Part shown: positions 1 to 8,240 of the stretch, in pieces
How the letters are laid out: each line of letters starts with the position of its first letter
Position numbering within the stretch: position 1 is the stretch's first letter
Assembly: GCA_003427395.1 (NCBI GenBank)
Contig: BFEA01000352.1
Location: 1,415,793 to 1,454,873 of the forward strand
Reading direction: 5' to 3'
From: Chara braunii
Lineage: Eukaryota > Streptophyta > Charophyceae > Charales > Characeae
Length of the DNA stretch: 39,081 nt
Translations under genes and position numbers: made by a program
Notes under the pieces: model-generated
Seen by the model: only the letters and a program-made list of their open reading frames with translations
Told to the model about the DNA's origin: nothing
The model's database searches: none

Positions 1-88
<88 letters not shown>
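1..88. repeat. (CA)n microsatellite
   Basis: Pure CA dinucleotide run of at least 44 units. It starts at the window edge, so its true length is unknown. Confidence 0.98.
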
Positions 89-89
<1 letters not shown>

Positions 90-171
90 CCTCGTGCGCG
101 CGCGGGATACAAAATCAATAAAAAAACTGGTTCACAAGACAAAACACGGCAAGTAATCAGAACACCAGAAC

Positions 172-173
<2 letters not shown>

Positions 174-257
<84 letters not shown>
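174..257. repeat. Compound (CT)n-(AC)n microsatellite
   Basis: About 33 CT units run straight into about 8 AC units. No coding potential. Confidence 0.97.
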
Positions 258-352
258 TCCATGCCTGCCTCTAACACACATTCACGTCTGCCTCTAACAC
301 GCACACATTCATGCCTGCGTCTAACACACACACACACACATCCATGCCTGCC
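258..352. repeat. Short minisatellite with CATGCCTGCCTCTAACAC core
   Basis: Three to four imperfect copies of a unit of about 25-30 bases with the core ATGCCTGCCTCTAACAC. Length varies through the AC run that ends each unit, so this looks like an outgrowth of the neighbouring AC microsatellite. Confidence 0.75.
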
Positions 353-456
353 TTTATTTGTCGGTGCGATGATGTTCCTCAGTTGTCTCTTGAAGTCATA
401 CCCCATGACGTGAGGGTAGCATTGTCAACAGATCAAATAAGGATGTGGACCGCTTG

Positions 457-976
457 AGGTGTACACGTGAATAGATCAATCGATGTGTTCTCAGGTATCA
501 TACTGACAATAGATCAATCAATACGGTGATAGGGAGATGCATAATTGGATATAAATAGCCGTGTACAGATCGTAGGTGAATGGATGGATGGATGGACGGG
601 GAGAGGGAGGGACGGTGAGATGAAGGGAGGGAGGGAAGAAGGGAGGAGGTAGGAAGGAGGCTGCATGGACGCATGGAGGGATGAAGGGATAAATAGGTGG
701 GTGTGAAACAACAAAAAAGGTTGATAAACGGGGAAGAAGGAGAGTGTCAGGTTCCTGGTTTAGGTCTTCCCAAGCAATAACAGTTCAATTGGGCCATCGA
801 TTTGATCAAGACTACCGACTCTCTGGGTCTTCTTTTTGGAAACTCAGCACGAATAGACACACAGCGAGAGAGAGATGGAAAGTACACAGCGAAGACCCAG
901 AGATACAGAGAGGACCCTTCAGAGTGCCAAAGACGAAGCGACGGATGGTGGAGAAGGGGAGGAGGGAAGAAGAAGA
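457..976. repeat. Direct duplication, copy 1
   Basis: This segment (GTACACGTGAATAGATC near its start, GGATGGATGGA-type purine-rich middle, TTTGGAAACTCAGCACG, then CCTTCAGAGTGCCAAAGACG) recurs directly downstream at 977 in the same order. The two copies differ by scattered substitutions and by the sequence in the middle (about 734-835 here). Short open frames inside it are purine/pyrimidine-bias artefacts. Confidence 0.9.
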
Positions 977-1600
977 AGGTGTACACGTGAATAGATCAAT
1001 CGATGTGTTCTCCGGTATCATACTGACAAGAGATCAATCAATACGTCGATAGGTAGATGCATAATTGGATATAAATAACCGTGTACAGATCGTAGGTGAA
1101 TGGATGAATGGATGGATGGATGGACGGGGCGAGGGAGGGATGGTGGGATGAAGGGAGGGAGGGAAGAAGGGAGGAGGAAGGAAAGAGGCTGCATGGACGC
1201 ATGGAGGGATGAAGGGATAAATAGGTGGGTGTGAAACAACAAAAAAGGTTGATAAACGGGGATGGCCAATTGCTCTGCACACGCTCAATCGAATCTTACG
1301 AGAAAACAAGCGTGTTAACAAGCTCTCATCGCGCACGCGTTTCCTCTACATGTTTCAACCGGGTGCGCTCCGGTCTCATCAGGAGGCTCGCCACATGCCC
1401 TTGCCTTTCGGCCCGCCTCACAGTGAGGGCCGATACGGCCTTGCCCTGGGTCCTCTTTTTGGAAACTCAGCACGCATGCACACACACACCGAGAGAGAGA
1501 TGAAAAAAAGACAGCGGAGACCCAGAGATACAGAAAGGACCCTTCAGAGTGCCAAAGACGAAGCGAAGGATGGTGGGGAAGGGGAGGAGGGAAAAAAAAA
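977..1600. repeat. Direct duplication, copy 2
   Basis: Second copy of the 457-976 segment, adjacent and in the same orientation. The middle (about 1262-1457) is longer than in copy 1 and unlike it, so the copies differ by a replacement or insertion as well as point changes. It ends in poly(A) at 1592-1611. Confidence 0.9.
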
Positions 1601-1610
1601 AAAAAAAAAA

Positions 1611-1681
<71 letters not shown>
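1592..1681. repeat. Poly(A) then (GA)n microsatellite
   Basis: Twenty A residues followed by about 34 GA units. The poly(A) closes the second direct duplication at the place where copy 1 has GAAGAAGAA, so it probably grew from that purine run. Confidence 0.95.
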
Positions 1682-1684
<3 letters not shown>

Positions 1685-1927
1685 TATGGGGTAAAGGTAG
1701 AATAGGATATGAAAAGAGAAGCAGGATTGGCCCGCACCTGAAGCACCAGCTATAGGATCCGATTGACGCCAAGTTCTGCAATGGCACTGCTTCGCCTGTT
1801 CTACCAATATGAAAACAGTGCTTCTTCTACGCCTTCCTGATATCATATCATGACTCACGGAGATGAGTGCATCGACCAGGCGATTTGTGGCCAACAAATT
1901 CTCCTACTTCCTACCAACTGCCTCCGC
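1682..1927. other. Unassigned spacer
   Basis: Mixed-composition sequence between the (GA)n tract and the next tandem duplication. I see no gene or repeat signature. Confidence 0.5.
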
Positions 1928-2053
1928 GAGTCCATGTCATGGGATGGGTTGCATAGGACACAACTTTCTTTGTTTTTGCGCCGCATATAGCAGAGTCCAT
2001 GTCATGGGATGGGTTCCATAGTACACAACTTTTTTTGTTTTTGCGCCGCATAT

Positions 2054-2057
<4 letters not shown>
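1928..2057. repeat. 65-bp tandem duplication
   Basis: Two head-to-tail copies (1928-1992 and 1993-2057) beginning GAGTCCATGTCATGGGATGG and ending TTTTTGCGCCGCATATAG, with only a few substitutions between them. Confidence 0.95.
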
Positions 2058-2101
<44 letters not shown>

Positions 2102-2109
2102 CGCGCGCG
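2056..2109. repeat. (CT)n-(GC)n microsatellite
   Basis: About 15 CT units continue into about 12 alternating GC units. The alternating GC run is the classic sequence type able to form Z-DNA. That is known chemistry, not something shown here. Confidence 0.95.
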
Positions 2110-2800
2110 GTCGATTCTCCCTTTTTTCGGTGGCTGGTACATCCCAGGAAGGTCACTCCCTCCTCTCCCAAAAGTCCGTTTTCAAACGGACCCTCAGTCA
2201 GCCCCACCTCCCCTCGGGCCCGCCAATTCCAACTCCACCTCCTCCACCCTCAAGCACACTCTGCATACCCACTCACTCTCACCGCGTCCGAGTTCCCTTT
2301 GCCCGCCTTTTCGCTCTCTCGCCCTCTTTTCAATTTCCCAATAGCCGTCCACCAGTCACGGAGCCCACATGGTCGCCGCACCGTCGAAGCCTCCCACCGG
2401 TCCCCCTCTTTTTTTTCCTCTTGCCTTCGCACTGGGCCCTCCACATCCATCCAAGTCGGTTGCTTTGCGCTTACTCTGTGTGCGTGTGGGTGCGTGTGGG
2501 TGCGTGTGGGTGTGTGTGCGTGTGTGTGTGGGCCTCGCCACACCACTGTCGAAAGGCAAAAATAAATTTGACGGCTGTCAGAATAAATTCGACAGCCTCC
2601 CTTCCACAGTTTGCCCCCCTTTATCCATAGATAAATTCACTGTAGAGTGGACGAACTTGTGAATGCAAGAGGGAAAAAGACCGTACAACGAACATTAGTC
2701 CATCACGACCTCAGGTCCACTCACCAAATTTAGAAGAGAAGTCGATGGCGCAGCCGAGGACTGTCGAAAGCATCGGATGCCAGCCTGGGGATTCAACAAC
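2110..2800. other. Pyrimidine-rich spacer with TG-rich patch
   Basis: CT-rich sequence with a GTGCGTGTGG-type patch at about 2476-2530, then two GACGGCTGTC/GACAGCC motifs at 2569-2605 that resemble the TCGA-rich patch at 3.9-4.5 kb. The open frames here are compositional and show no recognisable protein. Confidence 0.5.
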
Positions 2801-2802
2801 TC

Positions 2803-3052
2803 TTTTTCTTTTTTTTTTCCTTTTTTTTTCTTTTCTTTTCTTTTCTTTTCTTTTTCTTTGTTTTTTTGTTTTTGGAAAGCATTAACATTTTATTAAAAGC
2901 AAATTAGGGACGAGGCCGGGGACCTCACAATTCAACCCGGGTGTTATCCTGGCGGCCTCAGCCAGTTTCGCTTACGAGTCAAGCTCGGCAACCCGAACCG
3001 ACTGTTCTATTTTCCTCATGTACTTGCTGGCAACCGGGTCCAGCGTCCCTTC
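2803..3052 (-). mobile_element. SINE-like retroposon S1
   Basis: Read on the minus strand, the unit starts with GGGACGCTGGACCCGGTT (3052 downward), holds a tRNA-promoter-like TGGCTGAGGCCG and GGGTTGAATT, carries AATAAA near 2890, then GCTTTCCAAAAACAAAAA and a long A-rich tail. The plus-strand words TTTTTGTTTTTGGAAAGC and GGGTCCAGCGTCCCTTC recur at 6150-6175 and 6328-6344 (unit S5) in the same order. A tail preceded by a polyadenylation signal is what a retroposed pol III or pol II transcript would leave. I infer a tRNA-related SINE, but the boxes are weak and no target duplication was found. Confidence 0.5.
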
Positions 3053-3112
3053 TTTAATCACTTCCCAAAAAATAACCTTTTACGCTCAGAAAAAGGATGA
3101 GCTATCCACTGG

Positions 3113-3114
<2 letters not shown>

Positions 3115-3146
<32 letters not shown>

Positions 3147-3290
3147 CAACTCAACAAATTTATTCCAAATGAGAGACAGACAGAGGCCCGGGAATACACC
3201 TCGACATTTCAACCCGGTACATCTGAAACTTTCCATATTCTAGCAGAAGATTCACTCTCGTTTTGCACATTTCGAGAGTAGTGCAGCTGT
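3115..3290 (-). mobile_element. SINE-like retroposon S2
   Basis: Minus strand: CCGGGTTGAAATGTCGAGG at about 3215, AATAAATTTG at about 3163, then a poly(A) tail of about 25-30 bases (plus-strand T run 3115-3143). The GGGTTGAAxTG word and the signal-plus-tail layout match S1. The 40-base segment at 3248-3287 is identical to 6057-6096, tying this copy to the S5 neighbourhood. Confidence 0.45.
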
Positions 3291-3293
3291 CTT

Positions 3294-3825
3294 GCAGAAC
3301 AAACTGATGTGCCCTGAAGCAAACCCTGAGAAGTCAGATAGAACCTGAATGTTTCCTCCAGTCTGTCTGCACATCAAGTCACTGCTCTTAGAGATTTGGC
3401 CTTTCAAACCCACCAAACCAAAGTCCTGACCTGACTAAGTGGAAACCCCAGGTCTACCTAGGCCTGGAACAGTTTTTTTTCCTTTTCTTGATTCAACAAC
3501 TTTCGACGGGAGGTGTCGAGAAGCATTCTCTGGGAGAAAAAAAAAAAAAAAGAGATATGTCGAGAAAAATTGTGGCGAGTAAGGCCGTAAGTGCAACCAG
3601 TTCGACATGATTCTCGATTTTTTCACTCTCCACCCATCCGCGATGGCGAGTAGTGTAACTAGACCCACACACACACGGCCTGGCCACACCACTGTTCAAA
3701 ACACTTTTTTTTTTTTTTTTTTCCTTTTCCCAAAACACTATTTTTGATAGGTTCTCTTTTCTTCTTTTTACGAACTACACAGGCTGTCAAAATTGGAGTT
3801 GGAGACCGGAAGAAAAGTCACAAGT

Positions 3826-3860
<35 letters not shown>
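3294..3860. other. Unassigned spacer with A and T homopolymers
   Basis: Holds an A run (about 3537-3551), T runs (about 3703-3722 and 3827-3859) and GTCGAG/TTCGAC motifs. I see no gene. The homopolymers may be tails of further decayed retroposons. Confidence 0.5.
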
Positions 3861-3863
<3 letters not shown>

Positions 3864-4460
3864 CGTCGAAAGTTGTATGCCTGTCACTCTGTGTTGTGAG
3901 AGGCTCGCCACACAGGCTGTCGAATGTCGAAAATTTCCGACAGGTGTCAGTAATTTTTCGACAGCCCGGCGCTCGACAATTTCGCCCCCTATCGCCACAC
4001 AGCCTGTCGAGAGGCGAAATTGTCGAAAGTAGGCAAGTCGACATGGCCTTTCGACAGGTGCTGTGTGGCGAAGGAGGTCGATTGTCGGGAGTTGTTACAT
4101 ATATGAATTTGTCCACACAACCGGACCAGATGCAGACACCATTTTTGACAGCCACTGTCTACATACGGACAAACAGGCCACGGTTGTCAGAGAGCAGTCT
4201 CTGCCAAAGCAAATTCGAAAGCAATTTTCGAAAGCCATGCGGGGCACTGTCGAATTTCCGTCACCTGCAGGGGGGAGGAAAGGGTTGCTGGAGGGCGGCT
4301 GTCTGCAGGCCGGAGGAAACGGTTGCTGGAGGGCGGCCGTCTAAAGGACCATTCTGACACCTGTCGAAAGTTTTTTGAGCAATTCTCCGAAAGTCGAAAA
4401 CCCTGTTTTAGACAGCCTGTGTGGCGAACCTCTGAGTGTGACGAGTTTCGAAGGACGGTA
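3860..4460. repeat. TCGA-rich patch (TGTCGAAA / TTCGACAG motifs)
   Basis: I count about 16 TCGA tetramers in 600 bases, where an even base mix would give two to three. Most sit in TGTCGAAAG, TTCGACAG or TGTCGAATTT contexts on either strand, with CGCCACACAG recurring between them. CGACAATTTCGCC (3974-3986) faces its exact complement at 4013-4025, giving a 13-bp stem with a 26-base loop. Open frames across the patch look compositional. Confidence 0.7.
4274..4342. repeat. 38-bp tandem duplication
   Basis: GGAGGAAAGGGTTGCTGGAG at 4274 recurs at 4312 with one change, continuing to GGCGGCCGTCT. Confidence 0.92.
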
Positions 4461-4547
4461 TACAACTTTAGACGGACAGGATCCTGTGAAAGTTGTATGC
4501 CTCTCCTTTGAAAATCACGAACTCGCTTCTTTTCCTTTTTTTTGCTA

Positions 4548-4670
4548 TCTTTTTTTTTTTTCAAAGGATGTTTTATTATTATTATTATACAAAACCGGGG
4601 GTGAGGTCCCATTGGCGAAGAGGATCGGAATTCAACGACTGTCAGTGCCTGAATTTGGACATGTTTCAGG
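4548..4670 (-). mobile_element. SINE-like retroposon S3 (partial)
   Basis: Minus strand: GTTGAATTCCGATCC near 4640, TGGGACCTCACCCCCGG, then (ATA)n merging into AATAAAACATCC and a poly(A) tail (plus-strand T run 4551-4561). The order TTGAATT - GGACC - AATAAAA - A tail parallels S1. The upstream part is not clear. Confidence 0.4.
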
Positions 4671-4950
4671 TAAGGTGCAGAAAGTCGCAATTGATCTTCT
4701 TTTCTGCATCACTGCAAAAATTACGCCCAGATTCAGGCAGTTAAGCCTATCCTCTTCGCTGGTGGGACCTGGCCCCGGGGGCCAAGTCCCACTAGCAACG
4801 TTGAGCTACCTCAACACCTGAATCTGGACGTGTTTGTGGAGACGTTCAGTTCAGGAAACTCAACACCATTTCTGCACATCTCCGCAAAAGCGTCCATTCA
4901 GGCGTTTTTTTTGAGGTCGCTCAACGCTGCTGGTGGGACTTGGCCCCGGG
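4606..4950. repeat. Nested inverted repeats around TGGGACYTGGCCCC
   Basis: Three facing pairs are visible. The word at 4606-4625 (GTCCCATTGGCGAAGAGGAT) matches the complement of 4749-4768 at 17 of 20 positions. 4762-4793 is a near-palindrome, GTGGGACCTGGCCCC against GGCCAAGTCCCAC. 4778-4806 is the complement of 4919-4947 with two mismatches. CCTGAATYTGGACRTGTTT also occurs directly at about 4649 and 4816. The pattern suggests copies of one short retroposon inserted in opposite directions. Confidence 0.7.
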
Positions 4951-5035
4951 AAGCGCTTGCGGCGCTTGGACGGCTCTTGGACGGCTCCTATCAAGTGTCT
5001 GCTTTTTTCTATTTTCTTTTTGTTTTACCAATTCT

Positions 5036-5245
5036 TTTTTTCTTTTTTTTTTTTTGAAAAGGGCGACGGTCTTGAGATATTATCATTGAGCTGACCGACC
5101 CCAAGTAATTTATTAGTAGTTGGTTTCAATTGTCAAGTTCCATCAGCTGGATTCGAGCACAGGTCTGGAAAAAAAAAAAAAAAAAACAGGTCTGTATTTC
5201 AACAGTTCATGGGTGTACCCACTGAGCTAGGCTCTTGGGTTATTT
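5036..5245 (-). mobile_element. tRNA-derived SINE-like retroposon S4
   Basis: On the minus strand TAGCTCAGTGGG (5236-5225) fits the pol III A-box consensus at every position, and TGCTCGAATCC (about 5160-5150) is close to the B-box. Downstream come AATAAA (5114-5109) and an A-rich tail (5056-5036). At about 205 bases, with head, body and tail in order, it is the best-preserved SINE candidate here. A poly(A) insert (5159-5194) splits the A-to-B interval. The tRNA of origin cannot be named from what remains. Confidence 0.55.
5159..5194. mobile_element. Tail-only insertion with 9-bp target duplication
   Basis: ACAGGTCTG at 5159-5167 is repeated exactly at 5186-5194, and between them lie one G and 17 A residues. 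This is the footprint expected when target-primed reverse transcription copies only a poly(A) tail. It interrupts SINE S4, so it is younger than S4. Confidence 0.7.
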
Positions 5246-5344
5246 TACCAATTCAATTCGGTTTCCAGGGGCCTGGACCCACTAGCGAGGTATTCTACCA
5301 CGCCGTTCTGTACCGGGTTGTATTGTTGGGGTGTGTTCCGGGGC

Positions 5345-5347
<3 letters not shown>

Positions 5348-5402
<55 letters not shown>
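5348..5402. repeat. Poly(T) run, 55 bases
   Basis: Uninterrupted T run. If it is the tail of a minus-strand retroposon, the body should lie at higher coordinates (5403 on), where I see no clear unit. Confidence 0.95.
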
Positions 5403-5403
<1 letters not shown>

Positions 5404-5877
5404 TAAGCCCGTCCTCTTTTGGAATGAAACGTGCTATGCTAACTGCCGGAAAAAATAAAAAAAAAGAATCTGGACAGAACGGCCTTTCGGGCCTTTTCTA
5501 TTGTCATTGTAGCAGGTATTGCACCTGCTGGTGGGTGCGGCTCCCCCATGTTCCCTTCGTTGGAGGTTTGAGCACGGATGTGGCTGCTACGGGGTTCCCC
5601 GTATTACTACGATGACAAGTCTGTTTCGATCGCGCCTTGTCTCAGTACTCGAGTGTTCTTTTTTTTTTTTTTTTTTTGTGGGCCGAGTACTCAGGTGCAG
5701 TCAAGCGGGACCGGCGGAAACTGCGGTATTTGCGCGGGAGCAAACGCCCCCCGTCCCTTCCTTCCCCTCATGTAGCTTCGGCTGACTTGGACTCCTGCAC
5801 AAATTCTCCTTTTTCGTCCTTTTTGCGCTACCCATCTCCGTCTGCCTAGTTAGAGCGGTCGTCCATCGAGAATGGGC
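5403..5877. other. Unassigned spacer
   Basis: Mixed sequence with a T run at about 5660-5677. I see no recognisable gene or repeat beyond that run. Confidence 0.5.
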
Positions 5878-5988
5878 CTACAGTCTTCCCCCGAATACAA
5901 AGCACGGTCATTATAGCTGAATTTGGTGTATCTTTCAGTCTAAATTCAGCTATAATGACCGTACGTTGTATTCGTGGGAAGACTGTAG
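5878..5988. repeat. Long hairpin (47-bp arms, 17-base loop)
   Basis: The left arm 5878-5924 (CTACAGTCTTCCCCCGAATA...) and the right arm 5942-5988 pair along 47 bases with 3 mismatches (one at arm position 14, two near position 25). The loop is 5925-5941. No open frame uses it. It could be a fold-back element or a hairpin RNA precursor of the size seen for plant and algal miRNAs. I do not assert transcription. Confidence 0.85.
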
Positions 5989-6146
5989 CTGTAGCTGCAC
6001 TACTCTTGACATGTGACAACAATCATTGCCGTGTATCTTTCCAGATTCTAGCGGAAAGATTCACTCTCGTTTTGCACATTTCGAGAGTAGTGCAGCGAGG
6101 CCCAATGCCTCGATTTGGGGGCAGGCGGCCCGTGCGTAAAGTGAAT

Positions 6147-6345
6147 TTGTTTTTTTTTTGTTTTTGGAAAGCCTGAAAAGTTTTATTGCTCAGAGGGCGT
6201 AAGGTAAGTTGCTGCCGCCCTCTTCTTTTGCATTTGGTGCCTGTTTGTGTCCCTCATAGGTTTTTTTTTTTTTTTTGGGTTCCCATGGCTCCTTTCAATT
6301 GGTGAGGAGCTGCACCTGCTGGAAACGGGGTCCAGCGTCCCTTCC
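6147..6345 (-). mobile_element. SINE-like retroposon S5
   Basis: Minus strand: GGGACGCTGGACCCCGTTTC (from 6345), body with an internal A run (plus-strand T15 at about 6261-6275), AATAAAA at about 6185, then CAGGCTTTCCAAAAACAAAA. Start word, signal and tail word all match S1 in order, so S1 and S5 are copies of one family. Just upstream in plus coordinates, 6057-6096 repeats 40 identical bases of 3248-3287. Confidence 0.5.
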
Positions 6346-6599
6346 AATGGATAAAACATAACTGGAAAAAGTGAAAAAGTGAAAAAGAAACAAAAAGCGG
6401 GTAGGGGGTGGGGAACGCAGCGGCAGCGAGTTTGGGATTCGGGGTGTGGGGCGGAACGATGTTTTCCTCGATGATCTCTAGGTTCGGCCATCGCCCTCAG
6501 CTCCGACAAGGGGCTGTGTCTCCCTGTGGAATACCAGGGAGCAGGGCGATTCCAACTCCTCCTACAGGAGACATCCTACAACAGAATCTACAAGAGTCA

Positions 6600-7045
6600 G
6601 GTAACTCTGTAACCTAACCTGATGGGAGCATGAGGCCTGGAAGAGCTTCGGTTCGTGCTGAAAACAGCCATGCTGGTGGTGGTCGTAGGTGGATTGAATA
6701 GGTTTCACCTATCTGATTTGTCCGTTGTTCTTATGAATGTCTTAGGACTCTAGGGACTCTTAGCAACCCATCCTAGGCGGTTTTGAAGCGGTTATACTCA
6801 GTGATCTGCGGCTGTTCGATGCCAGAACGACGGTGGCCGGTGCTGGGGTGTTGCCCTGTAACCTGCTGATGCAGGAGCGTGAGGCCTGGTAGAGAGATCT
6901 GGGGATGCTTTGGGGTGAGCATCCCAAGGGACAGCCAAGGTTTGCTGCTGGGATGACGCTGGTCGGAGCTGGGGCGAGTTGTGTTGCCCTGTAACCCAGC
7001 AGGGTGGGGGCGTGAGGCCTGGAAGAGCTCAGCAGGGAGTAAGAC
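6600..7045. repeat. Degenerate direct repeats with GTGAGGCCTGGWAGAG core
   Basis: CTGTAACC followed about 15-20 bases later by GAGGCCTGGAAGAGCT or a close variant occurs three times (about 6607, 6855 and 6989). The stretch before copies two and three is also alike (ACG-GGTGG/TGGTC-GAGCTGGGG, then TTGCCCTGTAACC). Unit length varies from about 130 to 250 bases. Confidence 0.7.
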
Positions 7046-7227
7046 TGTGTTGGAAAGTCTTAGGACTTGCTAGGGATCCTGAGGGTTGTGAGGATTCCTA
7101 GGACCTCTGTGGCAGCCTATTGCATGAGTAGTTCCTTAATAGATCATTAGATATTCACAGACTGATTTCAGCCGAAGCCAGGTAATGGCCTCGGTATCTC
7201 AAATAATCTCAAATGTTCTCAATGATC

Positions 7228-8240
7228 TATACAATTCGATATGGGACGCTGGGCCCGGTTCCCAGCACGTGCTGCTCCGCACGAATAGACTGGAGCATTT
7301 GTTTGTTAAAAAAAAAAGGTAACAAGTGCAGTGTGAACACGACGAAGAGAGAGTGAGTCCAGTACGGGACAGCGGGCACATCCAGCAGCGGCACCTCTTG
7401 AGACAGTGGGTGAGCAGCCGGTGGTGGTGGGACTGGTGTTGGGAGGAGCACTTGAGAACTACTGTTGACTATCTCTACTGGGAGCGTGAAGACCTGAAGC
7501 TCTACGGGCAGCGGCGCTGTGACGCCCAACCTCACGCCCAGTGCGACTTCCTGATCGGAGTGGGATGTAGGCCTGGAAGTGCGAAAAGGGGTGTGCCAAG
7601 GATTTTTGGGGAAAGTGGGGGTGGAGTCCCAGGTCAGAACTGAGATCTCTTGTGGCAAAGGTCCAGGGGCATAGAGGCAATAGAGGGCGGGTTACTTCCG
7701 GTCTGATGGCGGTCGATGTTGTGCAGCATAAGGCAGATGGCATGCGCGGTGCGTTCAGGGCCGTCCGATCCATCGATTTTGATGGCGGCGGTTCGGGAAG
7801 AGGCCCGTCCGGGATGGTTGTGATTCCTGTGATTCAGACCTTCGGGTGCAGACACGTGGCGTCGGTCGCCGCGTGTTATGGTTAGTCTTCGTAGCTCCCG
7901 AGGTTCGGCGGTGGCTGCGTCGTCTGCAGTTTCTGCACGGCGTGCGAGGCCAATACGGGGCGATGGAATTCCACGGTATCACCGTGAGTTGGTGATACAA
8001 GAGGAGGAGACAGAATGGAGGGAAATTGGTAGTGATGACGATGAAGCCGGGGGATATGAAGTATTGCGTGTTATACGTAGTGGGGTAATCAGGGCACCGT
8101 GGATCAATGGTTACAGCACAGTGGAACTCCCTGGGACACAATCGGTTCTCGGTTAGGTAGGGAAATTCCGGGTATCTTTGCCTACGATATTCCTCTTCTT
8201 CCCAGGGCTCGAAGTACTCTGGGTCCCATGTGTCCGACAT
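7228..8240 (-). pseudogene. Gag-like remnant of an LTR retrotransposon
   Basis: A minus-strand frame opens at 8240 with MSDTWDPEYFEPWEEEEYRR and stays protein-like for about 40 residues. Later frames carry KIDGSDGPERTAHAICL (about 7790) and a proline-rich stretch (about 7500-7350), so at least two frameshifts separate them. A charged start, a K-x-DGS block and a Pro-rich region suit a retrotransposon gag. I recognise no zinc knuckle or protease after it, and it ends in unassigned sequence near 7228. The frame sits behind the putative LTR/leader at 8.3-9.8 kb in the same orientation. Gag identity is inference from context; the frame could be chance. Confidence 0.4.

Noticed and set aside
7878-8156. 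92-codon plus-strand frame (Arg/Ser then Glu-rich)
   Set aside because: Lies opposite the gag-like minus-strand frame. It looks somewhat protein-like, but has no domain and no partner, so the minus-strand reading was preferred on context.
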